From assembly GCF_000518485.1 (NCBI RefSeq), contig NZ_JADR01000005.1:62001-126000 (forward strand): a stretch of DNA of 64,000 nucleotides. Direction: 5' to 3'. Positions 54,316-60,764 of the stretch are shown piece by piece. The stretch comes from Olleya marilimosa CAM030 (GTDB lineage: Bacteria; Bacteroidota; Bacteroidia; Flavobacteriales; Flavobacteriaceae). Made by a program: the position numbers and the translations under genes. Under the pieces are notes generated by a model, which did no database searches, was not told the origin of the DNA, and worked only from the letters and a program-made list of their open reading frames with translations. Each line of letters begins with the position of its first letter. Positions within the stretch are counted from its first letter, which is position 1.

Positions 54316-54462
54316 TCAATTAAACTCCCAAAGGAGTTTATTCCTATTTGCTATCCTTTTTTTTTAGTGTCTGTCAAAACTAGGTTATTTTTTCAAACTA
54401 TAATATACGTAGAACTACGTAAATTTATTGCTACAATTAAACTAAAACAAGAGTTGTTAGGC
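54307..54462 (-). repeat. attC-like element E, containing a promoter
   Basis: This 156-bp element on the minus strand has GCCTAACAA (from 54462) at one end and TTGTTAGGC (to 54307) at the other, a perfect 9-bp terminal inverted repeat that meets both attC box consensuses. Inside are the palindrome TACGTAGAACTACGTA (54406-54421), the -7 box TAGTTTTG (54382-54375) and a hairpin AAACTCC/GGAGTTT (54322-54339) in the would-be 5' leader of the FRG gene. Confidence 0.65.
54375..54421 (-). promoter_or_regulatory. Activator-type promoter of the FRG gene
   Basis: The perfect palindrome TACGTAGAACTACGTA (54406-54421) is centred 35 nt upstream of the -7 box TAGTTTTG (54382-54375, minus strand). This places it near -42, the usual place for a class II activator. 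The identical palindrome and spacing occur upstream of the 55291 gene. No -33 TTG is present at the normal spacing. Confidence 0.65.
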
Positions 54463-54486
54463 TTTAGTAATATATAAGTAGGTTAA

Positions 54487-55155
54487 CTAATTAAAAGGAT
54501 TTAATACTTTGTAGGTAATCGATGTGTTAGTTGTGTTTAAGACTTCTATTCTTAAACCTTTAAAGCCAATTATATTACTACTATTAATGTCATATTGTAA
54601 TTCTTGAGTAAAACTAGAACGTGCTAAATTGTCTACGTATTCGCGATATACAAATTTTAAATCATTATCTACTCTACCATTATATATGAATTCTTGTTTA
54701 AAACAACTATCACAATCCTTAGGTGTAGCATTTGTTAATTCATATTCAAAATCAGTTATTTCCTTGGTATAAAAACCACCAGAATATGAGTTTACAAAAG
54801 CTTTAAAATCTCCAGTTTTTTTGTTTTCAGCAATACCTATTTGGTAGGTATTATTTTGTGAAGCATTGTTGTTGTAATAGAAATAATATAAATTGTTTTG
54901 ACCATTCATTGGCAGTTTTTCACCGATAGTATAAGGGAAATTCATCATACTAATTTTGAAAGGTTTCATTTTAGTTATTTTTAAGGCTTTTTGCTGTAAG
55001 AAATCTCCTTTGGTGACAATTGGGCTACCTATTTCTTTTGTGTATTCTTTTTCTAGAAGTACATCGTTTTCAGATAGTCTTTCTGGATAAACAGCATTTA
55101 TAGTTGTACCACAAGACATAAGTGTAATAGCGATTAATAAAATAATTTTTTTCAT
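54487..55155 (-). CDS. Lipoprotein, paralogue of the 51188 gene
   Basis: The 222-aa protein has a signal sequence and lipobox (TLMSC). The C-terminal half closely resembles the 51188-51883 product (EFIYNGRVDNDLKFVYREY; NIIGFKGLRIEVLNTTNTSITYKVLN). It has extra Cys residues (PKDCDSCFKQ). The function is unknown. The stop lies 24 nt before the GCCTAAC end of element E. Upstream is a 20-bp palindrome, GTTTACGGTAAACCGTAAAC (55211-55230), centred about 38 nt before a weak -7-like TGGCTTTG. Confidence 0.82.
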   Translation of the reverse strand: MKKIILLIAITLMSCGTTINAVYPERLSENDVLLEKEYTKEIGSPIVTKGDFLQQKALKITKMKPFKISMMNFPYTIGEKLPMNGQNNLYYFYYNNNASQNNTYQIGIAENKKTGDFKAFVNSYSGGFYTKEITDFEYELTNATPKDCDSCFKQEFIYNGRVDNDLKFVYREYVDNLARSSFTQELQYDINSSNIIGFKGLRIEVLNTTNTSITYKVLNPFN

Positions 55156-55210
55156 TTATTTAAATTTAGATTTTTTAACAAAGCCAAGTTATAACACTTG
55201 TTTCATTATT

Positions 55211-55230
55211 GTTTACGGTAAACCGTAAAC
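55211..55230. promoter_or_regulatory. 20-bp palindrome upstream of the 54487 lipoprotein gene
   Basis: GTTTACGGTAAACCGTAAAC has 9-bp perfect arms around AA. It is centred about 38 nt upstream of TGGCTTTG (55186-55179), a one-mismatch -7 box, so it may be a regulator site. It is not followed by a T-run. Confidence 0.45.
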
Positions 55231-55245
55231 TAAAAATAAAAGCAT

Positions 55246-55274
55246 AAAAAAACCACCTTAGAAGGTGGTTTTGG
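55246..55274 (-). terminator. AACCACC-type terminator, copy 1 (after the 55291 gene)
   Basis: AACCACCTT (55251-55259) pairs with AAGGTGGTT (55262-55270); A-run/T-run flanks. It is nearly identical to the terminator at 56046-56074. Confidence 0.8.
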
Positions 55275-55290
55275 TAATAGGCTATAATTA

Positions 55291-55722
55291 TTATTCTTTA
55301 CATTCTGAGTAGTCTACGGTAAATCTGAAATTTTTAGTAGAAATCTTCTCAATGTTAGGGTCATTTATGTGGTCTGGTTTGTATGAAGCTCCTGTACCTA
55401 AATCTACACCAACTCCAATTAATCCGAAAGATATTGTGCTTAAAATAAAATTACCAGTTCTGAATTTGTTTTCGAAATTTTTTGTTTTAGGTTCACAGTT
55501 GTCTTGCTTTACTTCGATTTTTAAAGGTTGGTTTCTTTTAAACTGAGAAGTTGCAACTCCCATTCCTATTTTCTCACCATTTGCATATATTAATGCGTTT
55601 GGATGCTCTTTTACTTCAATTCTAGCGTTGTACTTGCTACCTCCAAAAATCACTCCGCAGCTTGAAAGTAAAAATGAAGATGATAAGGTAATAGCCATAA
55701 TTAGTAAAGTACTTTTTTTCAT
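55291..55722 (-). CDS. Lipoprotein with PEGA-like domain
   Basis: The 143-aa protein has a signal peptide and lipobox (LLSSC). The N-terminal part (YNARIEVKEHPNALIYANGEKIGMGVAT) resembles a short PEGA-type beta motif. A Gly-rich hydrophobic stretch follows (FILSTISFGLIGVGVDLGTGASYKPD), of the kind seen in small membrane-associated lipoproteins. The role is unknown. The promoter carries the same palindromic operator as the FRG gene (55831-55850), implying a shared regulator. The terminator is downstream. Confidence 0.8.
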   Translation of the reverse strand: MKKSTLLIMAITLSSSFLLSSCGVIFGGSKYNARIEVKEHPNALIYANGEKIGMGVATSQFKRNQPLKIEVKQDNCEPKTKNFENKFRTGNFILSTISFGLIGVGVDLGTGASYKPDHINDPNIEKISTKNFRFTVDYSECKE

Positions 55723-55801
55723 AAAAAAATGTTTAAGATTTGGTTAATATTGGTTTGTTTATTTTTTATTTTACATCTATTGTTTTTGATTAGATGCTAA
55801 G

Positions 55802-55850
55802 CAAAATTATATCTTTTTTTGAAACATTTGTATACGTAGAACTACGTATA
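55802..55850 (-). promoter_or_regulatory. Activator-type promoter of the 55291 lipoprotein gene
   Basis: The 20-bp palindrome TATACGTAGAACTACGTATA (55831-55850) is centred 35 nt upstream of the exact -7 box TAATTTTG (55809-55802, minus strand). The leader to the ATG is about 75 nt. The core 16 bases and the spacing equal those of the FRG promoter. Confidence 0.7.
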
Positions 55851-56045
55851 TTTTATTTGGTAAACCCTATGTATTCTGGATTTCAGATGATTATAGTTGT
55901 TTAGAATGTTTATAAAAAACAAAAAAGTTAAAGTGCCTTTTTTTAAGTCTTCATTTACAATTATTTAGCATTAGATTTTTTTTAAAAGTAATTACAACTC
56001 AGAAATATTGGATTGTACCAAGAATGATTAATTAAATAAAAGCAT

Positions 56046-56074
56046 AAAAAAACCACCTTAAAAGGTGGTTTTTA
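56046..56074 (-). terminator. AACCACC-type terminator, copy 2 (after the T9SS type B gene)
   Basis: AACCACCTT (56051-56059) pairs with AAGGTGGTT (56062-56070), with an A-run before and a T-run after. Confidence 0.8.
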
Positions 56075-56089
56075 ATTTCCGCGAAAGCG
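56074..56089. repeat. Short CCGC..GCG palindromic repeat, copy 2
   Basis: AATTTCCGCGAAAGCG lies between the CDS stop (56095) and the terminator of the T9SS type B gene. Confidence 0.55.
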
Positions 56090-56094
56090 TTATG

Positions 56095-58332
56095 TTATTT
56101 TGCTAAATAGATCCAACCCGTTAATGGTTTAGGGTCTGTTTTGGTTTTTATAACGTAGTAATAGGTTCCGGTTGGTAGTTCTTGTCCAGAGTTAGACTGT
56201 CCATACCACTCTTTAGCATAATTGGCTTTACTGTACACTTCGGTTCCGTATCTGTTATAAATTATAATGTTGTCTACGTCTAAGTAGCTAATATCAAAGT
56301 AGTCGTTTTTGTTGTCGTTGTTTGGCGAAATCCCTTGTTGTATTTCGCAATTATTTGCTTTTACAAACGTAAAGGTTTTGTCTTTTGTACAATTACCAAT
56401 GGTGATTTGTACTGTATAATCGCCAAAATTATTAACGTTAATGGCTGCTGTGGTTTGACCTGAATCCCACAAATAAGTGGCATTACTTAGTCCAATATCT
56501 GCATTAATCGTGTAATTATTAGGTAGGCAATCTTCTAGTGTTTGAGTGTCCATAAACGGAAATTCAAAAATAGATAGGTTTACTGTTGTAATAGCGTAAC
56601 AACCTTCACCAATTACATTTTCTACTTTAATGTATACTGTAGTATTTTGGTCTACTTGATAATTATTAGGTAATGGGTTTAGTCCAGCAATGGCATCACT
56701 ATTAGAGGTATAATACGTGACTGTTATATCTGTGCTGTCTTGTGTGCCAAGTACTGTGTCTGTAAACTGATTAAGGTTAATTAGGTTAGACTGGTTTTCG
56801 CATATAACAACATCTGCAACTGGATTAGCTAATGGTTTAACATTAACAACAAGGTTTACAGTGGTTATAGCATAGCAGTCTGTGTTTGCGGTATTAAATA
56901 ACTTAGCGTAAATAACTTGATTTGATGAGTTACTTGTATAATTATTTGGTAGTGGATTATTATTGTTTACTGCATCTGTATTAGAATCATAATAAGTAAC
57001 GGTAAAGGTGGTTGCCGATTGTCCTGCTAATACAGCATTATCAATACTTGATAAATTAAAGGTGGCTACACCATCATTGGAGTCGTCATCACAGACCACA
57101 ACATCTGGTACTGGATTAGCAATAGGTTGTGCGTCTACAATTAGTGTAAAGTCTGTGATACTATAACACTCGGGATTATCGATGTTATGGATTCTAGCAT
57201 ATATAACTTGGTTGTTAGAGGTGTTAAAGTAATTGATGTTTAATGGGTTTTGATTGGTGTCTGCGTCTGTAAAGTTTGCAAAATAATTTACAATAAAGTC
57301 TATGTCGCTTTGCGTTGCTAATATAAAAGTGTCTCTGGTCGATAAATCAAACCCTTCTGTTTGGTCATTGGAGCTGTCATCACAAAGGATATAATCTGGT
57401 ATTGGGTTAGCAACCGGAATCTGGCTTATTGTAATGGTATTTGTGGTTGTAATGACCTCGCCATTACTATTTAACGTTAATGTAATAACATAATCTCCAG
57501 GATTAGGAAAGGTATGCGTTGGGTTTAAGTCAGAAGACGTTGGGCTACCATCTCCAAAATCCCATAAGGCTGAAGTAATAGGTTCTGAGGTTGTTAAAGT
57601 GAATTGTGTGGTGTCTCCAACACAGGTATTAAAAACATCATAATCGGCATCGATACATATTAAACTGTCGGTTAAAATATCTATTTGTGTACTGTTTAAC
57701 TGAAAGTTTGAACCTTCTATTAAAACACCTGCACCTTGTTGAATACCATCTGCAGTAGCTGGATTAAAAGCGGAAATGACACGATAGGTAGAAATAGGAA
57801 TACCACCTAAGCTATTACTTAAATCTGTTAAATAACCAAATCCGCAAGAGACATCTGATACATTACAACTTGTACAATTAGTTAACACAGACGAGCAACC
57901 AGAATTTAATAAGGCATCTGTAAAAATAAATATAGCCGAAGTGTTTTCAAATAATCCACCAGTGGTGAATAATCCATCATTAATCATGGTGTTAATGGAG
58001 TTGGGTAGTACATCTTGAATTAAATTATTTCCTCCAGGATTATCTAAAATGGTAATGGTTGGATTGATTGAAAAAGGGTAAGTGGCATAATAACTAGGTT
58101 GAGAGTTTGATGAGGCATCAGGTTGTCCGTATTGCACTAAACCAATTTCGGTTGATGGGTTTTGAATAAATATTTGATTTGATAATTGCTGAATTGAGGC
58201 TTGCATGTCTTGACGTTCGGAAAAGTCAACAGAGCCTGAGTCGTCCACAATAAACAATACTTTGTTGTTACATTGCGAATAGCTAAAGGAAATACATAAA
58301 ATAAAAATTAGACAACTGAAAAGTGATTTCAT
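56095..58332 (-). CDS. Secreted vWA/PKD protein with T9SS type B sorting domain
   Basis: The 745-aa protein has a signal peptide (SYSQ/CNNK). A von Willebrand A domain occupies the first ~210 residues, with MIDAS DDSGS (D30, S32, S34). A PKD domain follows (LWDFGDGSPTSSDLNPTHTFPNPGDYVITLTL, ~255-305). Three related ~95-residue repeats come next, each with NPxPDxxxCDD and NNQVIYAR/K and CY(S/A)ITD/TVNL. The last ~90 residues carry ISPNNDNKNDYF and YNRYGTEVYSKANYAKEWYGQ, the gliding-motility-type type B sorting domain. It is probably a T9SS-exported adhesin or surface protein. A promoter with a palindrome at 58420-58439 lies upstream. Confidence 0.93.
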   Translation of the reverse strand: MKSLFSCLIFILCISFSYSQCNNKVLFIVDDSGSVDFSERQDMQASIQQLSNQIFIQNPSTEIGLVQYGQPDASSNSQPSYYATYPFSINPTITILDNPGGNNLIQDVLPNSINTMINDGLFTTGGLFENTSAIFIFTDALLNSGCSSVLTNCTSCNVSDVSCGFGYLTDLSNSLGGIPISTYRVISAFNPATADGIQQGAGVLIEGSNFQLNSTQIDILTDSLICIDADYDVFNTCVGDTTQFTLTTSEPITSALWDFGDGSPTSSDLNPTHTFPNPGDYVITLTLNSNGEVITTTNTITISQIPVANPIPDYILCDDSSNDQTEGFDLSTRDTFILATQSDIDFIVNYFANFTDADTNQNPLNINYFNTSNNQVIYARIHNIDNPECYSITDFTLIVDAQPIANPVPDVVVCDDDSNDGVATFNLSSIDNAVLAGQSATTFTVTYYDSNTDAVNNNNPLPNNYTSNSSNQVIYAKLFNTANTDCYAITTVNLVVNVKPLANPVADVVICENQSNLINLNQFTDTVLGTQDSTDITVTYYTSNSDAIAGLNPLPNNYQVDQNTTVYIKVENVIGEGCYAITTVNLSIFEFPFMDTQTLEDCLPNNYTINADIGLSNATYLWDSGQTTAAINVNNFGDYTVQITIGNCTKDKTFTFVKANNCEIQQGISPNNDNKNDYFDISYLDVDNIIIYNRYGTEVYSKANYAKEWYGQSNSGQELPTGTYYYVIKTKTDPKPLTGWIYLAK

Positions 58333-58419
58333 TAAGTTTGGTTTAGCGAAGTTGGTTAAAATGATTGATTAGCGTTTGTATAAAATCTTGTTTAGTAAAA
58401 GCGATTTTAGTTAGGGATT

Positions 58420-58439
58420 TTACACGTGTAACAAAGCTA
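58420..58439 (-). promoter_or_regulatory. -7 box with adjacent 12-bp palindrome, T9SS type B gene
   Basis: TAGCTTTG (58439-58432, minus strand) is an exact -7 match. It is followed immediately by the perfect palindrome TTACACGTGTAA (58420-58431), which would cover the transcription start and could be a repressor site. The leader is about 95 nt. Confidence 0.5.
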
Positions 58440-58612
58440 CACTTTTTTATTAATCAACAGGTTTTGTGTTTAATGGATTTGGCATTAAGCATTTACGGTT
58501 GTTTTCATTGGGAGAATTATTACGTGTGAAGTTAGTTTTTAAGTACTGTTTTACAGTGTTTTAACTCGTGTTGTGTTCTGGGTTGTTTTTATTATTTTTT
58601 TTGTTTAAAACT

Positions 58613-58641
58613 AAAAAAACCACCTTTAAAAGGTGGTTGTT
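58613..58641 (-). terminator. AACCACC-type terminator, copy 3 (after the 58665 gene)
   Basis: AACCACCTTT (58618-58627) pairs with AAAGGTGGTT (58629-58638), an A-run on the left. Confidence 0.75.
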
Positions 58642-58642
58642 T

Positions 58643-58659
58643 AAATTTCCGCTACAGCG
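58643..58659. repeat. Short CCGC..GCG palindromic repeat, copy 3
   Basis: AAATTTCCGCTACAGCG lies between the stop of the 58665 gene and its terminator, the same arrangement as copies 2 and 4. Confidence 0.5.
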
Positions 58660-58664
58660 TTACA

Positions 58665-58850
58665 TTAGTTACTAATGGCATCTTTTTTATATAATTTATA
58701 AAATAGTGTTGGTAAAAATCCAAAATTTAGTAACAAAAAACCTATAAAGATTAGGATGCCTGCATAAGGCCAATGCATAATTTTAAATAAAGAGGCTGTA
58801 CTTAGTGTAAATAAGGCTAGAAAGCCTAAAACATAAACTGATTTTTTCAT
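58665..58850 (-). CDS. Small membrane protein with KIMHWPYAG motif
   Basis: The 61-aa protein is almost entirely two membrane helices (VLGFLALFTLSTASLF and GILIFIGFLLLNFGFLPTLF) joined by KIMHWPYA. The segment SLFKIMHWPYAGILIF is nearly the same as in the C-terminus of the neighbouring 143-aa protein. Similar KIMHWP-bearing helices occur in GldL of the gliding/T9SS motor, but this protein lacks the rest of GldL. It is the last gene of the PadR operon (24-nt gap). Confidence 0.75.
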   Translation of the reverse strand: MKKSVYVLGFLALFTLSTASLFKIMHWPYAGILIFIGFLLLNFGFLPTLFYKLYKKDAISN

Positions 58851-58874
58851 TTTTTGATTGATTTAATGTTCGTA

Positions 58875-59306
58875 TTAAGATTGATATTTAAGTGTCTGCG
58901 CTTTATACTTATTGTAAAAGTATAATGGCAGTGTGATTAGTATTAACACTATAAATCCAGAGAATATTAAAATGCCTGCAAAAGGCCAATGCATGATTTT
59001 AAATAAACTTCCTGTAATGATTAATAAGGCTGTTATAAACTCGAAACTTATAAGCACTTTGCTACGGTTTTTAGCCGATTTAAAATATAGTTGAGCGTTG
59101 GTTTCGTGTTGTATTTGGGTAATGGACAGATAACCACCAAATTGTTGGATGGCTAGTTTGTAAGCTTCATCAAAACTAAGTTGCTCTTCGTTTTCTAGAT
59201 ACGTACAAATATGATCCAAAATATCCTCTTTTAAATCTGGATTTTTTAAGCCATATAACTCTAAATTATTAGCTATGTAGTCTATGTTTTGGTCTGTTAG
59301 TCTCAT
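58875..59306 (-). CDS. Membrane protein with PadR-linked N-terminal helical domain and KIMHWP motif
   Basis: In this 143-aa protein, residues 1-75 (NIDYIANNLELYGLKNPDLKEDILDHICTYLENEEQLSFDEAYKLAIQQFGG) resemble the cytoplasmic helical domain often encoded next to PadR regulators (DUF1700/permease-prefix type). Two helices follow, around FKIMHWPFAGILIF. The start ATG overlaps the padR stop by 4 nt. It is probably a membrane partner or target of the regulator, but its role is unknown. Confidence 0.78.
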   Translation of the reverse strand: MRLTDQNIDYIANNLELYGLKNPDLKEDILDHICTYLENEEQLSFDEAYKLAIQQFGGYLSITQIQHETNAQLYFKSAKNRSKVLISFEFITALLIITGSLFKIMHWPFAGILIFSGFIVLILITLPLYFYNKYKAQTLKYQS

Positions 59307-59641
59307 TTTACCGTTGGTTTAGGGTTAAATATTAACGATAAGGTTTTGATAAAGTCGTTAATCTGGTTGCTTTGATCTATAATGACTTGTTGACCAGATT
59401 TGGTTACCGAGTAGTATTTACGAACACGTTTGCCAATATAAACTTTTTCGGTCTCGAGAATATTATTGCTTTCTAACTTGTGTAAAATAGGGTATAAGGC
59501 ACCTTCTGAGATGTCTATTTTACCTTTAGTCAGGTCTTTTACTTTTTGAGTAATCTCGTAACCATACATTTTATCATGCTGACTTAGTAGCTTTAAAATG
59601 ATAGGTTGTAATGTTCCTTTTGTGAGTTCTTTGCTATACAT
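59303..59641 (-). CDS. PadR family transcriptional regulator
   Basis: The 112-aa winged-helix protein has LQPIILKLLSQHDKMYGYEITQKVKDLTKGKIDISEGALYPILHKLESNNIL, the PadR DNA-binding domain, with a short C-terminal dimerisation helix. It likely represses its own operon with the two downstream membrane-protein genes. The ATG lies 4 nt after a perfect -7 box, so the mRNA is probably leaderless. The direct repeat ATACATTTT (59651-59659, 59666-59674) in the promoter could be its operator. Confidence 0.92.
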   Translation of the reverse strand: MYSKELTKGTLQPIILKLLSQHDKMYGYEITQKVKDLTKGKIDISEGALYPILHKLESNNILETEKVYIGKRVRKYYSVTKSGQQVIIDQSNQINDFIKTLSLIFNPKPTVK

Positions 59642-59645
59642 AGGT

Positions 59646-59674
59646 CAAATATACATTTTTTTTGAATACATTTT
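59646..59674 (-). promoter_or_regulatory. Leaderless promoter of the PadR operon with repeated ATACATTTT
   Basis: TATATTTG (59653-59646, minus strand) is an exact -7 match ending 4 nt before the ATG. Two direct copies of ATACATTTT, 15 nt apart, overlap the promoter. Confidence 0.55.
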
Positions 59675-59705
59675 AATAAAAGGTATTATTTTTTTTGATT
59701 GGTAT

Positions 59706-59735
59706 AAAAAAACCACCAGAAATAGGTGGTTTTAT
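59706..59735 (-). terminator. AACCACC-type terminator, copy 4 (after the DUF5694 gene)
   Basis: AACCACC (59711-59717) pairs with GGTGGTT (59725-59731) over a 7-nt loop, with A-run and T-rich flanks. Confidence 0.75.
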
Positions 59736-59752
59736 AATTTATAGATTTTACA

Positions 59753-60622
59753 TTATTTTAAGTACTCTAAGGTATTGACCATTTCAAATTTTGGACTTCT
59801 GTTTATAAATTCTCTTAAAAATGCTGTGTGTGCAGATCCCATGATAATAAAAACCCTATCCTGCTTAGTCATTGGTATTCTATTTAAATTAGAATATATT
59901 TTCATGTTTCTATGATAAAATTTAGCAGCATTATCTGCGCCTTCAAAATTATCCTCAGTACCAACATATAGTAATTTGTCGGCATTGGCAACAATGGATT
60001 GATCCAATTGTAAAGGCTCATTAATTAGTTTTAGTTTTTCTAAAAGTGAAAGCTTCTCATAATTTTGATCGCGTTTAGCCATTTCAGGATAATCTTTAAA
60101 GGGCTGATTAGTTAGTTGCAAATAGGTTTTTGGATCTATAGCGTTTGTGTATTCTGGACTGGATTCAAAAAAATCGCCAACGCTATAATTATAACCCATG
60201 TGATTGTCAATTCCGTATAATTTGCTAACTGCATTTAAGCGTCCTACTTCAAAACCAATCATACTAGTTTCGCCAAAACTAGTGTCTAGTTGGTCTGGGT
60301 TTTTAAGAAACGCTTGATAGTCTTTATTTAAGGTGTCATTTAGGCTTGGTAAATTTTCTACACAAATAATGGTAGGTTTAAATGCTGCTAGCATTTGCGC
60401 AATTTGTTTTATTTGTTTTTGGGCTTCAGGACTAGTCTCGTCAAATTCTGTGCTGTTAGCATCTGTGGTTTCGCCAAAATGAAAGCTTCCAAAGTTTAAA
60501 ACTTTAATTTTGTTGTTACTGGTGGTTACCTCATTGTTTTGTTTTATTGTTTTGGGTGGTGTATTTGTGTTATTACAACTTACAATAAAAAGTAAATAAG
60601 CTAATACGATAAACTGTTTCAT
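59753..60622 (-). CDS. DUF5694 lipoprotein
   Basis: The 289-aa protein starts at the ATG at 60622 (MKQFIVLAYLLF) and has a lipobox IVSC. The frame extends 93 bp further, but that N-terminus has no signal-peptide shape. The body has KVLNFGSFHFGETT, PTIICVENLPSLND and FIIMGSAHTAFLREF, conserved in DUF5694. The spacing of H-bearing first strand, Glu and late H recalls the TraB/EreA/ChaN superfamily of putative hydrolases, which is inference. It is monocistronic, with a terminator after it. Confidence 0.9.
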   Translation of the reverse strand: MKQFIVLAYLLFIVSCNNTNTPPKTIKQNNEVTTSNNKIKVLNFGSFHFGETTDANSTEFDETSPEAQKQIKQIAQMLAAFKPTIICVENLPSLNDTLNKDYQAFLKNPDQLDTSFGETSMIGFEVGRLNAVSKLYGIDNHMGYNYSVGDFFESSPEYTNAIDPKTYLQLTNQPFKDYPEMAKRDQNYEKLSLLEKLKLINEPLQLDQSIVANADKLLYVGTEDNFEGADNAAKFYHRNMKIYSNLNRIPMTKQDRVFIIMGSAHTAFLREFINRSPKFEMVNTLEYLK

Positions 60623-60704
60623 GTTGGATTGATTTTTTTGATTGATAAATATATGTTGTTGATTAATAACGAAGTTAGTTTTTAAAATCGAGACATTCAA
60701 GCAT

Positions 60705-60733
60705 AAAAAAACCACCTATTACAGGTGGTTTTT
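60705..60733 (-). terminator. AACCACC-type terminator, copy 5 (after htpG)
   Basis: AACCACCT (60710-60717) pairs with AGGTGGTT (60723-60730), loop ATTAC, A-run/T-run flanks. Confidence 0.8.
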
Positions 60734-60749
60734 AATTTCCGCGTAAGCG
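60734..60749. repeat. Short CCGC..GCG palindromic repeat, copy 4
   Basis: AATTTCCGCGTAAGCG lies between the htpG stop and its terminator. Confidence 0.55.
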
Positions 60750-60764
60750 ATATAATTATGTGAT

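Larger units (their letters stand above)
55723..56094. other. 372-bp intergenic region
   Basis: From right to left it holds the CCGC palindromic repeat and terminator of the T9SS gene (56046-56089), about 195 bp of AT-rich sequence without recognisable features, then the operator and -7 box driving the 55291 gene. Confidence 0.6.
58333..58664. other. 332-bp intergenic region
   Basis: It contains the promoter of the T9SS type B gene (58420-58439), about 175 bp of featureless AT-rich DNA, then a terminator and CCGC repeat belonging to the gene at 58665. Confidence 0.6.

Noticed and set aside
56800-57420. Repeated DNA in the T9SS type B gene considered as a tandem repeat or CRISPR-like array
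   Set aside because: The repetition is at protein level (three ~95-residue domains) with diverged DNA; no short spaced direct repeats.
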